A stretch of DNA of 64,000 nt, taken from Anagrus nilaparvatae. Taxonomy: Eukaryota > Arthropoda > Insecta > Hymenoptera > Mymaridae. The stretch covers positions 31,746,501 through 31,810,500 of the forward strand of contig JAKSXM010000007.1 of the NCBI GenBank assembly GCA_022575985.1, read 5' to 3'. The notes below the pieces were generated by a model. That model saw nothing but the letters and a program-made list of their open reading frames with translations, did not search any database and was not told where the DNA came from. Shown piece after piece: positions 1 to 9,975 of this stretch (positions are counted from its first letter, which is position 1; the number at the start of each line of letters is the position of its first letter). The position numbers and the translations under genes are program-made.

Positions 1-300
1 TAGGGCAGCCTCAGTTATTCCAGAACTGCTTATAGGATAACTATGAGCAGTCTGCGACATTACTAACATGGACGCATGGGGTACAGCATAGAGCATGTCC
101 CAGGAGAAATGCAAGGCATGAGACCCGATTTATAGGGAAGCCTCAGTTGTTCCAGAGATCTATATCCTATATCCTTGATTCTAGTTCAAGTGCGGCTTGA
201 ACCACCCTCCTCCTTTTTCAGCCTTATGAGGCTCCGGGCTTGGGACCGGTACAGCGGAGTTTTATTATAATTACAGCGGTACATCGGTAAAGCGGAGTAT
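1..300. repeat. Direct repeat with 132-bp spacing
   Basis: The first 26 bases recur with three differences starting at 133 (tagggMagcctcagttRttc). The rest is unique-looking AT-rich DNA with a ttattataatta microsatellite near 265-330. No gene is seen. Confidence 0.5.
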
Positions 301-336
301 TATTATAATTATAATTATTATTATTATTATTTTTTT

Positions 337-760
337 TGAAGTTTACTTCTTTCTTGTCGTGGTACACCGTCCATAATATAATTCTATGGGTACACCTCTT
401 TTATTTTTCTACGAGGAGTTAAAATTTAAAAAATCGTAACGAGACAAAATTCTTAGACAAGATTCTGTAATGAATATAGTGGATAAGGAAAGGACGATTG
501 AACGCGTCGACGATTGCAGTCCCCTCCCCGCCAACAGGCCCGATCGTAAGTGGGGGCGCTCGAATGATTTTGGTGTCAATTTTTTTTTATTTTGAAGTTT
601 ACTTCTTTCTTGTCGTGGTACACCTCTTTTTTTTTTATTTCTACGAGTAGTTAAAATTTAAAAAATCGTAACGAGACGAAATTCTGTAACGAATATTGTG
701 GATAAGGAAAGGACGATTGCAGTCCCCTCCCTCGCCGGCAGGCCCGATCCTAAGCTGATT
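337..760. repeat. Two diverged direct repeat units
   Basis: Unit 1 (about 337-560) and unit 2 (about 592-755) share gaagtttacttctttcttg, the segment around aaaaaatcgtaacgagac, and the ggataaggaaaggacgatt to cagtcccctccc block. The core gaagtttacttc recurs inverted at about 820-831. It is non-coding and its family is unknown. It lies just 3' of the poly(T) of an R1-type fragment. Confidence 0.6.
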
Positions 761-864
761 TTCAATAAAAATTATATAGGCGATTGTTTAAACAGTTTTC
801 AATTGTGGAAGAAATCAGTAAAGAAGTAAACTTCTCCCGCGAGTCCTTAGACTCACCTGTCTGG

Positions 865-1857
865 TTTTTTTTTTTTTTTTTTTTTTTTTGTCAAGGGAAT
901 CTTGTGAATCTTGCATCAGCCATGGAGTGTTTGTGCCACCTTATGCCTTAAAGACCCGCAAATTGCATGACCGCCCAGTTGCACTAAGTGTACAACTGGG
1001 AGACCGCCGGCGACCGCGGTCGCCGGCTACGCCCCGGATTCTTACTGGATAAACACACTATAAACCCCCCTGCGCTTGTTTGCCCCAAACCGGAACTCCC
1101 TTTTCAGGTATAACTTCAGTTTGGGATGCGCAGCTTAGGCAAGTGGCCGCTCACGGTTGATCAAATAATAAAACGCTTCCAGGTCCCGTGCGCTGCCTTC
1201 CCCCAGCCTAGTGACAGGAGAGCTATCTACGATAGAAAGCCCTCCTCCTTTTTCGTCAACAAGGTGGCCCTTACGTACTCAGCTACTTTGTTCCAATTTT
1301 CAGAACTCCGTAGCATTTCCGGGACCGCCGTCTCTGGCTTCCAAATCGGGAAGGGCGAGCGCCCTTCCACGTAGCGCACACATCCGAAGAAAGTGTGCTC
1401 TACTGTATCCTTCACGCCTGGGCAGTACAAGCACTCCTCTGTTGCCACCTTATGCCAATGTTTTAACATGACACGGAAATACCCGTGTCTAGTTAAAAAT
1501 TGGGTGAGGTAAAAATCCACCTCGTGGTTTTTTTGTGCTTTCGCCGTGCTTTCGCCCAGTCCATGCCCGCAGATCTGAAATCAGTGTGCGCGTCCATCGG
1601 GTATTTTCCTCTTCGTTTTTTTCCCATCGTTTCTGCCATTTTTCCATAGAACTGGAGCGGGCGCGAAAGTATGCCACTTCGCGGTCCTCTACACTATCGT
1701 AAATGTATTTCCGCTCCAACGCTAGCAGGTCGATGGGTATGACCAATGCTACTACCAGGATCGCCTCTAAGGATACCGTATGGTACGCGCAGGCGATCCT
1801 CAGGGCCGCTTGCCGCTGCACAGACGATATTTTATGTCTTCTTTCGCCTTGCAATAA
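865..1857 (-). mobile_element. R1-type LINE fragment A1, 5'-truncated
   Basis: The poly(A) tail is seen as a T run at 865-889. It is followed by a 3' terminal block (tcaagggaatcttgtgaatc, then cttgcatcagcc) that recurs at 23810 and 36983 next to T runs. The body is GC-rich compared with its surroundings and encodes the C-terminal third of an R1-clade ORF2. The 5' end stops at about 1857, inside a repeat whose other copy is at 57060, so A1 appears to have landed in that repeat. No clear target duplication was found. Confidence 0.85.
1227..1854 (-). pseudogene. R1-type ORF2 C-terminal remnant
   Basis: Two overlapping minus frames (1489-1854 and 1227-1520) read into the C-terminus of an R1-clade reverse transcriptase protein. 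The blocks are SSVQRQAALRIACAYHTVSL, IPIDLLALERK, FYLTQFLTRHGYFRVMLKHW and a CCHC-like knuckle CLYCPGVKDTVEHTFFGC. The change of frame near 1500 is a frameshift. The endonuclease and RT catalytic domains are absent because of 5' truncation. A dead 3' fragment; the close relatives in this window are A2 and A3. Confidence 0.85.
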
Positions 1858-2035
1858 AGAAAAGCATTTCTAACACGATTTCGACTTGATTTCCTATCCT
1901 TGCAATGTATAAGTTTTCAACATTGGAGTTTTATATCTCCTATACAAAACCGACAAATTACTTCAAATTTTAATTTTATGGGCATTATTATAATATAAAA
2001 TTCCTGGAAAAGTTTTATCAATATCTATAGTCAAT
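1838..2035. repeat. Interspersed repeat (pair with 57058-57240)
   Basis: The block running from ctttcgccttgcaat through cgatttcgacttgatttcct, tcctatacaaaaccgacaaa and gttttatcaaWatctatagt recurs in the same orientation at 57058-57240 with scattered differences. It is non-coding. The A1 insertion sits at its left edge. Confidence 0.75.
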
Positions 2036-2522
2036 TATTTAACCCAGCAACAACTTTATTACCAAAACTTTCCCACTACTTTTTACTACATTTGATCAAT
2101 TTCTCACATTTTTTACATCAAATATCATCAAACGTACAAATTAGCTTTTAGAGTCTCAAAATAACTATTTTTTTCCTGAATATTTTAAATTTATTATATT
2201 TAAATCTTGAACTAAAGTTAAATATATTATTTACAAATTAATAATTGATTCGAACCTTTAGTTAATTTGAACTGACGTATTTCTTTTGAAATACCAAATT
2301 TTTTTATTAAAAATACAGGATTTAAGAGTTATTGTGAATATAATCTTTTTCTAAACCATAAAATTTGTTTAAATATTAGCTGCTCGATTTTTAAAATATC
2401 AATTTTTCTCAAAAAACTCCTTATTTGTAAATTTTTTTTTGTCTTAGAAAAACTAAAACTTGAAACAAATCAAGAGTTTAGTATTATTTAATAGGTCTTT
2501 TTGGGAAAACAGGTTAAATTCT
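2036..2522. other. AT-rich stretch, nothing recognised
   Basis: A very AT-rich sequence with no open frame of note and no repeat partner that I could find in the window. Confidence 0.5.
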
Positions 2523-4134
2523 GAAAGGCTATTTCCGGATAAATATAGTGATTTGGCCCCCCTCTCCAATCTCAAAAAAATTATTTGTATCCGAAAAGTA
2601 TTATAAAAACTAGCCGATCGCCGTTGGAATTAGCTTCCTAGCCCATATTAGGCGCCCTTAAACCTTAAAAAACCTTAAAAATCGTGTTTTTTACGTTTTT
2701 TTTTTTGTTTCTCCGCACTGTGTTGTGCTATTAATCTGAAAGTTGCGTAGAAAAAAAGGGCACACAGTTTATTTTCAATTTTCATTGGTTTTAAACCCTT
2801 AAGACCATTTTAAGACCCCGAAAATTAATTTTTAATTTTCGAAAAATCGGTTTTTTGAGCATAAAGAAAAATAACCAGCGTTAAATTTTTTTAAACTGAC
2901 CTAAAAAGTTGAAAAAAAGTATATTTTACTGATATCAGTCTTTTCCTGGTGGGGGGGGCTCATCTCCACACCTTCAAAAGTTTCTGCTCAGGCTGAAAAT
3001 CGTCAAAAATCTCGAAATTTCGAGTTTTTCAACCATATTTTGACATATTGGTTCCGCCATTTAAAAATTTTTGAAAAATAACTATATATTTGTAATTAGC
3101 ACCCAAAAAATACCATTAACACAAATTTTTATCAAGAAATATCAAAATTTAATTTTTTCTGACCACCATATTGGTCCGCCATTTTGAAATTTTTTTTTGT
3201 TTTATTGTACTAATTTGAGCCAAATGCTCTAAATGGAATAGGTTTTGCAGCTATGTCAAATGCAGTTTCCTTAGGAATTAATGGGTTAATCGTGTAGGAG
3301 CAAAGAAACGCGTTTTTTGAGTTTTGAAGGGGTGGGGATGAGCTCCCCCTCCAGGACAAGACTGATATCGTTAAAAAATAATTTTCTTTGCCTTTTTAGG
3401 TCAGTTTAAAGAAATTTAACGCTGGTTATTTTTCTTTTAGTTCAATTTGAAAGAATTAAAGGCAGGTATAATTTTTTAATTTCAAAAAAACTGACTTTTC
3501 GAAAATGTAAAATCAATTTTTGGGCTCTTAAGGTGGTCTTAAGTGGTCATAAGGGTCTAAAAACAATAATTAATGAAGTATATTTTAGTTAATATATTAA
3601 GAGAGGTTCCAAAACGATTTTTCGCAATTCTATTGCATTTTAATCGTGTAGAGACAAAAAAACGCGTTTTTTGAGTTTTGAAGGTGTGGAGATGAGCTCC
3701 CCCTCCAGGAAAAGACTGATATCAGTAAAATATACTTTTTTTCAACTTTTTAGGTTAGTTTAAAGAAATTTAACGCTGGTTATTTTTCTTTATGCTCAAA
3801 AAACCGATTTTTCGAAAATTAAAAATTAATTTTCGGGGTCTTAAAATGGTCTTAAGGGTCTAAAACCAATGAAAATTGAAAATAAACTGTGTGCCCTTTT
3901 TTTCTACGCAACTTTCAGATTAATAGCACAACACAGTGCGGAGAAACAAAAAAAAAAAAAACGTAAAAAACACGATTTTTAAGGTTTTTTAAGGTTTAAG
4001 GGCGCCTAATATGGGCTAGGAAGCTAATTCCAACGGCGATCGGCTAGTTTTTATAATACTTTTCGGATACAAATAATTTTTTTGAGATTGGGGAGGGGGG
4101 CCAAATCACTATATTTACCCGGCAATAGCCTTTC
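2523..4134. repeat. 1.6 kb imperfect palindrome (foldback element)
   Basis: The arms at about 2523-2965 and 3690-4134 are inverted copies. The termini read GAAAGGCTATT then CCGG and TAAATATAGTGATTTGGCC at both ends. Shared inner blocks include gccgatcgccgttggaatta and cctagcccatattaggcgcc. The centre holds a further partial copy at about 3300-3590 in the orientation of the right arm. No protein-coding potential is seen. The structure fits a non-autonomous foldback transposon; no convincing target duplication was seen. Confidence 0.85.
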
Positions 4135-4853
4135 TGATGTTCTTAAGGTGGATTAAGTAAGATATTTATCTACTTAATATTTGCATACAATCAGAATCAA
4201 ATAAAAATAGGCAAATATTGGTTTAAACAAATAATTTGTAATAAATCATATTAATTTATACACAACTTTTAAATAGTATAAAAAATTTAAATTATTCGTC
4301 TTAAAAAATCTATTTGTACAATCGAGAATTAATTTATATTACGTCTTTGACATAAAAAAAATCCATTTTTCGTAGTTGGAATTCCGGTTGCGGAAATCAA
4401 TTATAATCAGAGCGCTCGTAGAATGGAAACGCTTTAAAATGTGTTTTGTCGCGGTGTTGATCAATAATTTTTAAGTCGGAGCATTTGTCGACGCCAGCTG
4501 TATACAATAGGATCCTACACCACGTCAAAGTTTAATAAAATACGCGTTGAGGTATACTTCTTATATCAAGTATGAACAGGAGGCTTTTGACGCTACAATG
4601 AATTTTTTTATCATACCCTGATTAAATTTCGAATACAACTTTATAAAGTTTATATAAATCTATACACTTTAAATCGCGCAAAACTAACTCTCCTTGATGC
4701 CATTAACCTACGGGGATATAACTTTAGTTATGCATAATAACGCATGAAAAACAATTTTCACAACCTGTATTTCAGCGCGTTTTTGTAAAGTAGAATGGTA
4801 TCAAAACGAATAACTTTTGAAGTACAATGGATATATTTAAAAAATTAAAACAA
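4135..4853. other. No feature recognised
   Basis: Unique-looking DNA. A slightly GC-richer patch around 4380-4560 has no sustained open frame. Confidence 0.4.
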
Positions 4854-5027
4854 CTTTTCTCAGAAGTATATTGCATTATAAAAAGATTTTTTTACAGCTG
4901 TTTTATACACTTATGATAAATATAAAAAAAGAGAAAATAAAAAAAAAAAACTTTTTTGTATTCATTATAAGTGTATAAAACAGCTGTAAAAAATCTTTTT
5001 ATTATGCAATATACTTTTTGAGAAAAT
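4854..5027. repeat. Hairpin MITE-like inverted repeat
   Basis: Arms of about 70 bp (ttttctcaRaagtatattgc, then tacagctgttttatacactt) are inverted around an A-rich loop at about 4920-4960. It is non-coding. Confidence 0.7.
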
Positions 5028-5640
5028 TCATCTGAAAAATAAAGTTATTTTTGTTCAAAAAACTGGGAAATGGTACCCTTAATAACTTTCTGATTTTAAA
5101 TGAGTAATGAAAATATGTTAAAACGACAGAATTAAATGCTCAATTCCGACATCATTTTTTCTTGTATTGTAAATTTATTTTTATAATATTTTGACACAAT
5201 AAAATCACCGACGATACGATTTCCTCTGAGACATATTTGATAATCGTTTTTTTCTTTTAAAACAAAAGTTGAAAAGACAGTTTTTTCTATGAAAATCAAC
5301 AGAAGAACAATTGTCATTTAAATGTATATATTTTATATTTATATAACTAATATATGACAATAAAACGACATACATTTTTATTGTCTTTTATGTAAAGTTA
5401 ATTCATATTTTTCTAAGCGACAAAACAACTCACAAATCTCAATTACTTTTGTATGAATGTCAGTTGTCCTCACCGGGTTTCAAAAGTTTGACAACATATT
5501 AAAATTATTAAAGTAAAACATTTGTTTAAATAAATAAAAGTAGGGTAGTATAGAAAATAAAATTCTTTAATGAATATTCAAATAAATTATTATTATTATT
5601 ATCGCCGATAATATTTCTAATAAATAATGGTGAAAATTTT
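5028..5640. other. AT-rich intergenic DNA
   Basis: No gene seen. A short (att)n tract lies at about 5587-5601. The small open frame at 5132-5317 (minus) has low-complexity composition and I do not consider it a gene. Confidence 0.4.
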
Positions 5641-5649
5641 CTGTTTTAA

Positions 5650-5960
5650 CGAACAGTAGGGCATTTTTGGTGGAATTAATAAATAAAAATAAAAAAATCT
5701 TGTTATAGATTTTCATTTGTTTATTTTTTAAGCGTTCGCCTGTATAGAATCACAGGTCTCTTCAGTAACAAAACTGAAAATTTTTAAAAAAATATATCAA
5801 AAATTTTTACATTATAAAATTACATTAAAAAGCTTAGATAAAATTTAAGGGTAAATTTACATAAATGCTAATAAAGAATGTTTTATTTACAATTAATTAA
5901 ATTTTGACATTACTGATTTTTTAATATTTATTTTAAAATAAACTTTTAATATGTTATGGC
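5650..5960 (-). mobile_element. Penelope-like element terminal fragment
   Basis: The minus strand at 5731-5766 has CTGAAGAG, a short stem-like segment, then GGCGAACGCT. This resembles the ctgatgag...gaaacgtc block commonly found in Penelope-like element terminal repeats. The flanking sequence (tttacattataaaattacat and aagcttagataaaatttaag) recurs in the same orientation at about 16850-16915. No coding part is present here. Confidence 0.5.
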
Positions 5961-6302
5961 ACAATTTAAACTTTAAATAACTATTATTGGTAAAAAAAAA
6001 AAAATATATATATATACATATACATATTTATTAGGGTGTAGTGAAAAAAAAGGAATTTCCGAGACGCTGGCATCTTAAAGTTACTTTTTTGGGTAGAAGA
6101 TGAACATGTGTGATTATCTGATAAACTGACGTTTTTGGTATACAAAATGGCGCAATTCTGGTACTTTTGAAAAATTTTTTTTCTGATTGTTATTATTTTT
6201 TTAAAATATTAAGATTCGTTCAGACAGAATTTCAAAATAATGATTTACGAAGTTTACATAATCTCAAAACTGACGTTTTTGTATACCGCAATATATCCAC
6301 AA

Positions 6303-7082
6303 GTGGCATTGTGAACAAAGAGGAGGTTGGCCGTATAGTTGACGGAATTTTCCCTACCCACCATGAAAGGGAAGAAGAAAATTACTTTTTTAGAAGATCA
6401 AGAAGAGGATATACCCGCATTCACCGAGGCGGAGCTTGTAGCAACAATAGTCTCGCCTAAAAATAGAAAAGCACCAGGACCTGATAAGATACCCACTGAA
6501 ATTCAGAAGATAGCCACGCACGAGTATCCACAACTTATCCTGCGTATGTACTATACTTGTTCACAAATGGGTGTCTTCAACAAACTCTGGAAAAGAGCCA
6601 GAATTATCCTTATCAGTAAGGGTAAAGGGGACCCTAGGCTGCCAAACTGTGTCCTCTAGGAATACTGGACACAGACGGGAAAATATATGAAAAGATGCTG
6701 CAACCTCGGATACTGAGGGCTTTTAAAACTTCAGGAGATCTTTCTCCCCGAGAATTCGGGTTCCGCCGAGGGAAGTCGACTATCGATGTCATAAGCAGTA
6801 TCACCCGTGTCCGGAAGAAGAATGCACAGACAGGCAATCACTACTCTAGAAGAATCATCCTACAAGTGACCCTCGATGTGATGAATGCCTTTAACTCAGC
6901 AAGATGAAGCAATTTCATGGAAGGGCTAAGGAACTTCCAGGTTCAAAAATATCTGCGAAGAATCATCAGCAGTTACCTGAGCGATGGAGAAATATGATTT
7001 GAGACTGCGAAAAGAACAAGATTGAGGAGAGTAACTGCAGTAGCGGTTCAAGGAACGGTCCTTGGGACGGATCTATGGAAGT
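6303..7082 (+). pseudogene. R1-type RT domain fragment, left arm of composite
   Basis: Successive plus frames read fingers/palm parts of an R1-clade reverse transcriptase: SPKNRKAPGPDKIPTEI, WKRARIILISKGKGD, a PLGILDTDGK-like block, SPREFGFRRGKSTIDVISSI and LQVTLDVMNAFNSAR, which corresponds to motif A (LDVKNAFNSA). After this come stops at about 6905 and 6996, then RLRRVTAVAVQGTVLGTDLWK, the motif B region. The YADD block is missing because the gene piece ends at about 7082 where the minisatellite begins. There is at least one frameshift near 6650. A non-functional captured fragment, closest to the A4 subfamily. Confidence 0.85.
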
Positions 7083-8150
7083 CTGAAGTTGCTAGAAGAG
7101 CTTTTTAAAGCATCTTACCTTAATTTGCCATTTAAAGAGTAGCTAACTCCGTTTTCCAAAGTATCTATCACCGTTTTCCAAAGTATGAACTTGCTAAAAG
7201 GGGTTTTTGAAGCATTCTACCGCAATTTTCAATTTAAAAAGTAGCTAGCATCGTTTTCCAAAGTATCTAACACAGTTTTCCAAAGTTTGAAGTTGCTAGA
7301 AGAGCTGTTTGAAGTATCCTACCTCATTTTTCGATTAAAAAAGTAGCTAACACCGTTTTCAAAAGTATCCATCACCTTTTTCCGAAATATGGATTTGCAA
7401 GAAGAGCTTTTTGAAGCATCATACCTCAATTGCCGATTTAAAAAGTAGCTAACACCGTTTTCCTTAAAATGTTGCTAATATCCTTTTTAGAAATATCTGA
7501 CGCTATAATAATCTTCGATTTCATAAGTAAATAAATGACACTCTTGGAATGCCTTACATCAATTTACTAAGCCGGAACTATCTATAATCTAAGTTCAAAC
7601 TCTCTAACACCTTTTTTCTGCGTAAAAAGTAGTTGATATCCTTTTCAGAAATAGCTAACGCCGTTTTTCAAAGTTTGAAGTTCGTAGAAAAGGTTTTGGA
7701 TGCATCTTTGTTCAATTCCCGATATTAAAAGTATATAACACTATTTTTCAGAACATTTGACACCGTTTTCCGACTGCATAAGTAAATAAAAGAATTTTTT
7801 GAAAAACTTTTTCTATCTCTACTGAGCCTAAGGTATCAAAAATCTAATCTCAAGGTATCTAACACCGTTTTCCAACATACAAAGTGGTTAACTAATCCTA
7901 TTTAGAAATATCTAACGCCGTATTCCGAAGATTGAACTTTCTAGAAGAATTTCTAGAAAAATCATAAATGTATTTTAGGTTTGAAAAGCAGCTAACATTA
8001 GTTGACAAAATACCTCATACCGTTTTTCTATTATGTAATTAAAAGAGAGATTTCCGAAACACCATAAATCGTTCTACTAAGTTTGAAGTATCCAAAATCT
8101 ATGTTCAAAGTCTCTAACACCGTTTTCCTGTGCATAAAGTATAAAATACC
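7083..8150. repeat. Degenerate minisatellite, about 100-130 bp units
   Basis: Repeated variants of gaagttgctagaagagcttt, then aaaaagtagctaacaccgtt and ttccaaagtatct recur about nine times with drift. There is no coding potential. It forms the core between the two inverted RT fragments. Confidence 0.75.
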
Positions 8151-8154
8151 TTTT

Positions 8155-9290
8155 TTTCGTAGGTAGGAAGTAGAGAAATGCGTTATGCATATCGTTCAGC
8201 ATCCGAACTGATGGTTATGTGGGACTCAGCTTAACTTGCCTTCACCCATTAAAACTCATTTCTCTTCCTACCTTATCCGAGCTTATCCCGGGACCGTTTT
8301 CACATTACTTGGCGTATCCGATAGTAAAAGTATCCCATAGAATTGAAATCTAAGTAGCTGATCATAAATGATGTTCCATAGACACGGCCCAAGGACCGAT
8401 CCTTGAACTCCTACTATAGTTACTCTCCTCAATCTTTTTCTTTGCACAGTCTCAAATCATATTTCTCCATCGCTCAGGTAACTGCTGATGATTCTTCGCA
8501 GATATTTTGGAACATGGAAGTTCCTTAGCCCTTCCATGAAATTGCTCAATCTTACTGAGTTAAAGGCATTCTTCACATCGAGGTTCACTTGTAGGATAAT
8601 TCTTCTAGAGTAGTGATTGCCTGTCTGTGCATTCTCAAGGGACACGGGTGATACTGCTTATGACATCGATAGTTGACTTCCCTCGGCAGAACCCGAATTT
8701 TCGGGGAGAAAAGTTTGTTGAAGACACCCATTTGTGAACAAGTATTGTACATACACAGGATAAGTTGTGGATACTCGTGCGTGGCTATTAGAGTGGACCT
8801 ATTTTTGGACTTTGTGAAAAAACTTTGCTCCCCGGGTTTTTTTGTGAAGTTTTAGTCATAAAAAGTTCCCAGTTCCAAGGATTTTGCTTTAGCCCTGCAA
8901 AAACACGTGCCTGTAACCACATCAATTTTCCCATTTAAATAACATGGGAATTTTGAGTTTTTAGCTATATAAATTTTCACAAAAGCCAAAAAGCGTTTTA
9001 AAATGCTAATTTTTACTGGAAAACATACTTATATATGTTTTAAAGACATACAAACCACCCTGCATTCATTCCAAAGGGAATTTTTGGGCTAGAAACGCAA
9101 ATTATCTTCAGAATCTCAATATTTATTTCATCAGGTATTTCATCAGGTCCTGGTGCTTTTCTATTTTTAGGCGAGACTACTGCTGTTACAAGCTCCGCCA
9201 CGGTGAATTCAGTTATATTCCTTTCTTGATCTTCTAAAAAAGGAATTTTCTTCCTCCCTTTCATGGTGGGTAGGGAATATTCATAACGCC
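8155..9290 (-). pseudogene. R1-type RT and 3' UTR fragments, right arm of composite
   Basis: Read on the minus strand: 9040-9290 gives PTMKGRKKIPFLEDQ and SPKNRKAPGPDEIPDEI. 8700-8800 gives ATHEYPQLIL, then an internal deletion joining to SPRKFGFCRGKSTIDV. 8390-8645 gives NAQTGNHYSRRIILQVNLDV and KNAFNSVR. An unrelated insert of about 250 bp lies at 8800-9050. At 8155-8345 a stretch resembles the R1-type 3' UTR seen at 50395-50475 (both contain tggttatgtgggactcarc). Multiple deletions and stops make this a remnant. It mirrors the left-arm fragment. Confidence 0.8.
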
Positions 9291-9700
9291 ATTTGCAGAT
9301 ATATTACGGTATACAAAAACGTCAGGTTTGAGATTATGCAGGCTTCGTAAATCATTATTTTGAAATTCTGGCTGAGCGAATCTTAATATTTTAAAAAAAT
9401 GATAATATTCAGAAAAAAAATTTAGTTAAGTACCCAAATTGCGTTATTTTGTATACCAAAAACGTCAGTTTTGAGGTTATGTGCGCTTCGTAAATCATTA
9501 TTTTGAAATTCTGGTTGAGCGAATCTTAATATTTTTAAAAAAGTTTTAATTTTTAGGAAAAAAAATTTATCATAGTACCCGAATTGCGCCATATTAGATA
9601 ACAAAAACGTTAGTTTTGAGGTTATGTAGGATTATTTTGAAATTCTGGCTGAGCGAATCTTAATATTTAAAAAAAAAATTTTTTAAAGTAACTGAATTGC
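9290..9700. repeat. About 130-bp tandem repeats in right arm
   Basis: Three tandem units each contain ataccaaaaacgtcagtttt, gaggttatgtRcgcttcgta, attctggYtgagcgaatctt and an A-rich run. The left arm (6120-6290) holds about two inverted units. These are subterminal repeats of the composite. Confidence 0.8.
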
Positions 9701-9975
9701 GCGATTTTCACCGTAAATTTCGGGGTTTAAACCGAAAAATATTAACCAATTTTCATGAAAATCACACACTTTTACCCAAAAAAGTAACTTTAAGATGCCA
9801 GCGTCTCAGAAATACGTTTTTTTTTTCACTACACACTAATATATATATATATATATATAATAAAATTCATGTATTATTGTTTATTTTGCAGTGTATTTCA
9901 AAGTGTTTAATTTCTGTATGTATGCGGAGTTTAGTATATTGGTGTTGTGTTTTTTATTTATACTCAGTGGGATAT

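Larger units (their letters stand above)
6030..9840. mobile_element. 3.8 kb inverted-repeat composite carrying RT fragments
   Basis: Both ends share the inverted terminus ATTAGKGTGTAGTGAAAAAAAA, followed by gagacgctggcatcttaaag. Further in, both arms contain the gacgttttKgtatac unit with the aatcattattttgaaattct block, and then a piece of R1-type RT gene. Plus-strand RT occupies 6303-7082 and minus-strand RT lies in 8155-9290. The centre is a minisatellite. The join between terminal sequence and RT is the same on both sides (gtataccgYaatatatc, then ggcRttRtgaa), so the composite was duplicated as an inverted unit. The flanks are TA-rich microsatellite, hiding any target duplication. Confidence 0.75.
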
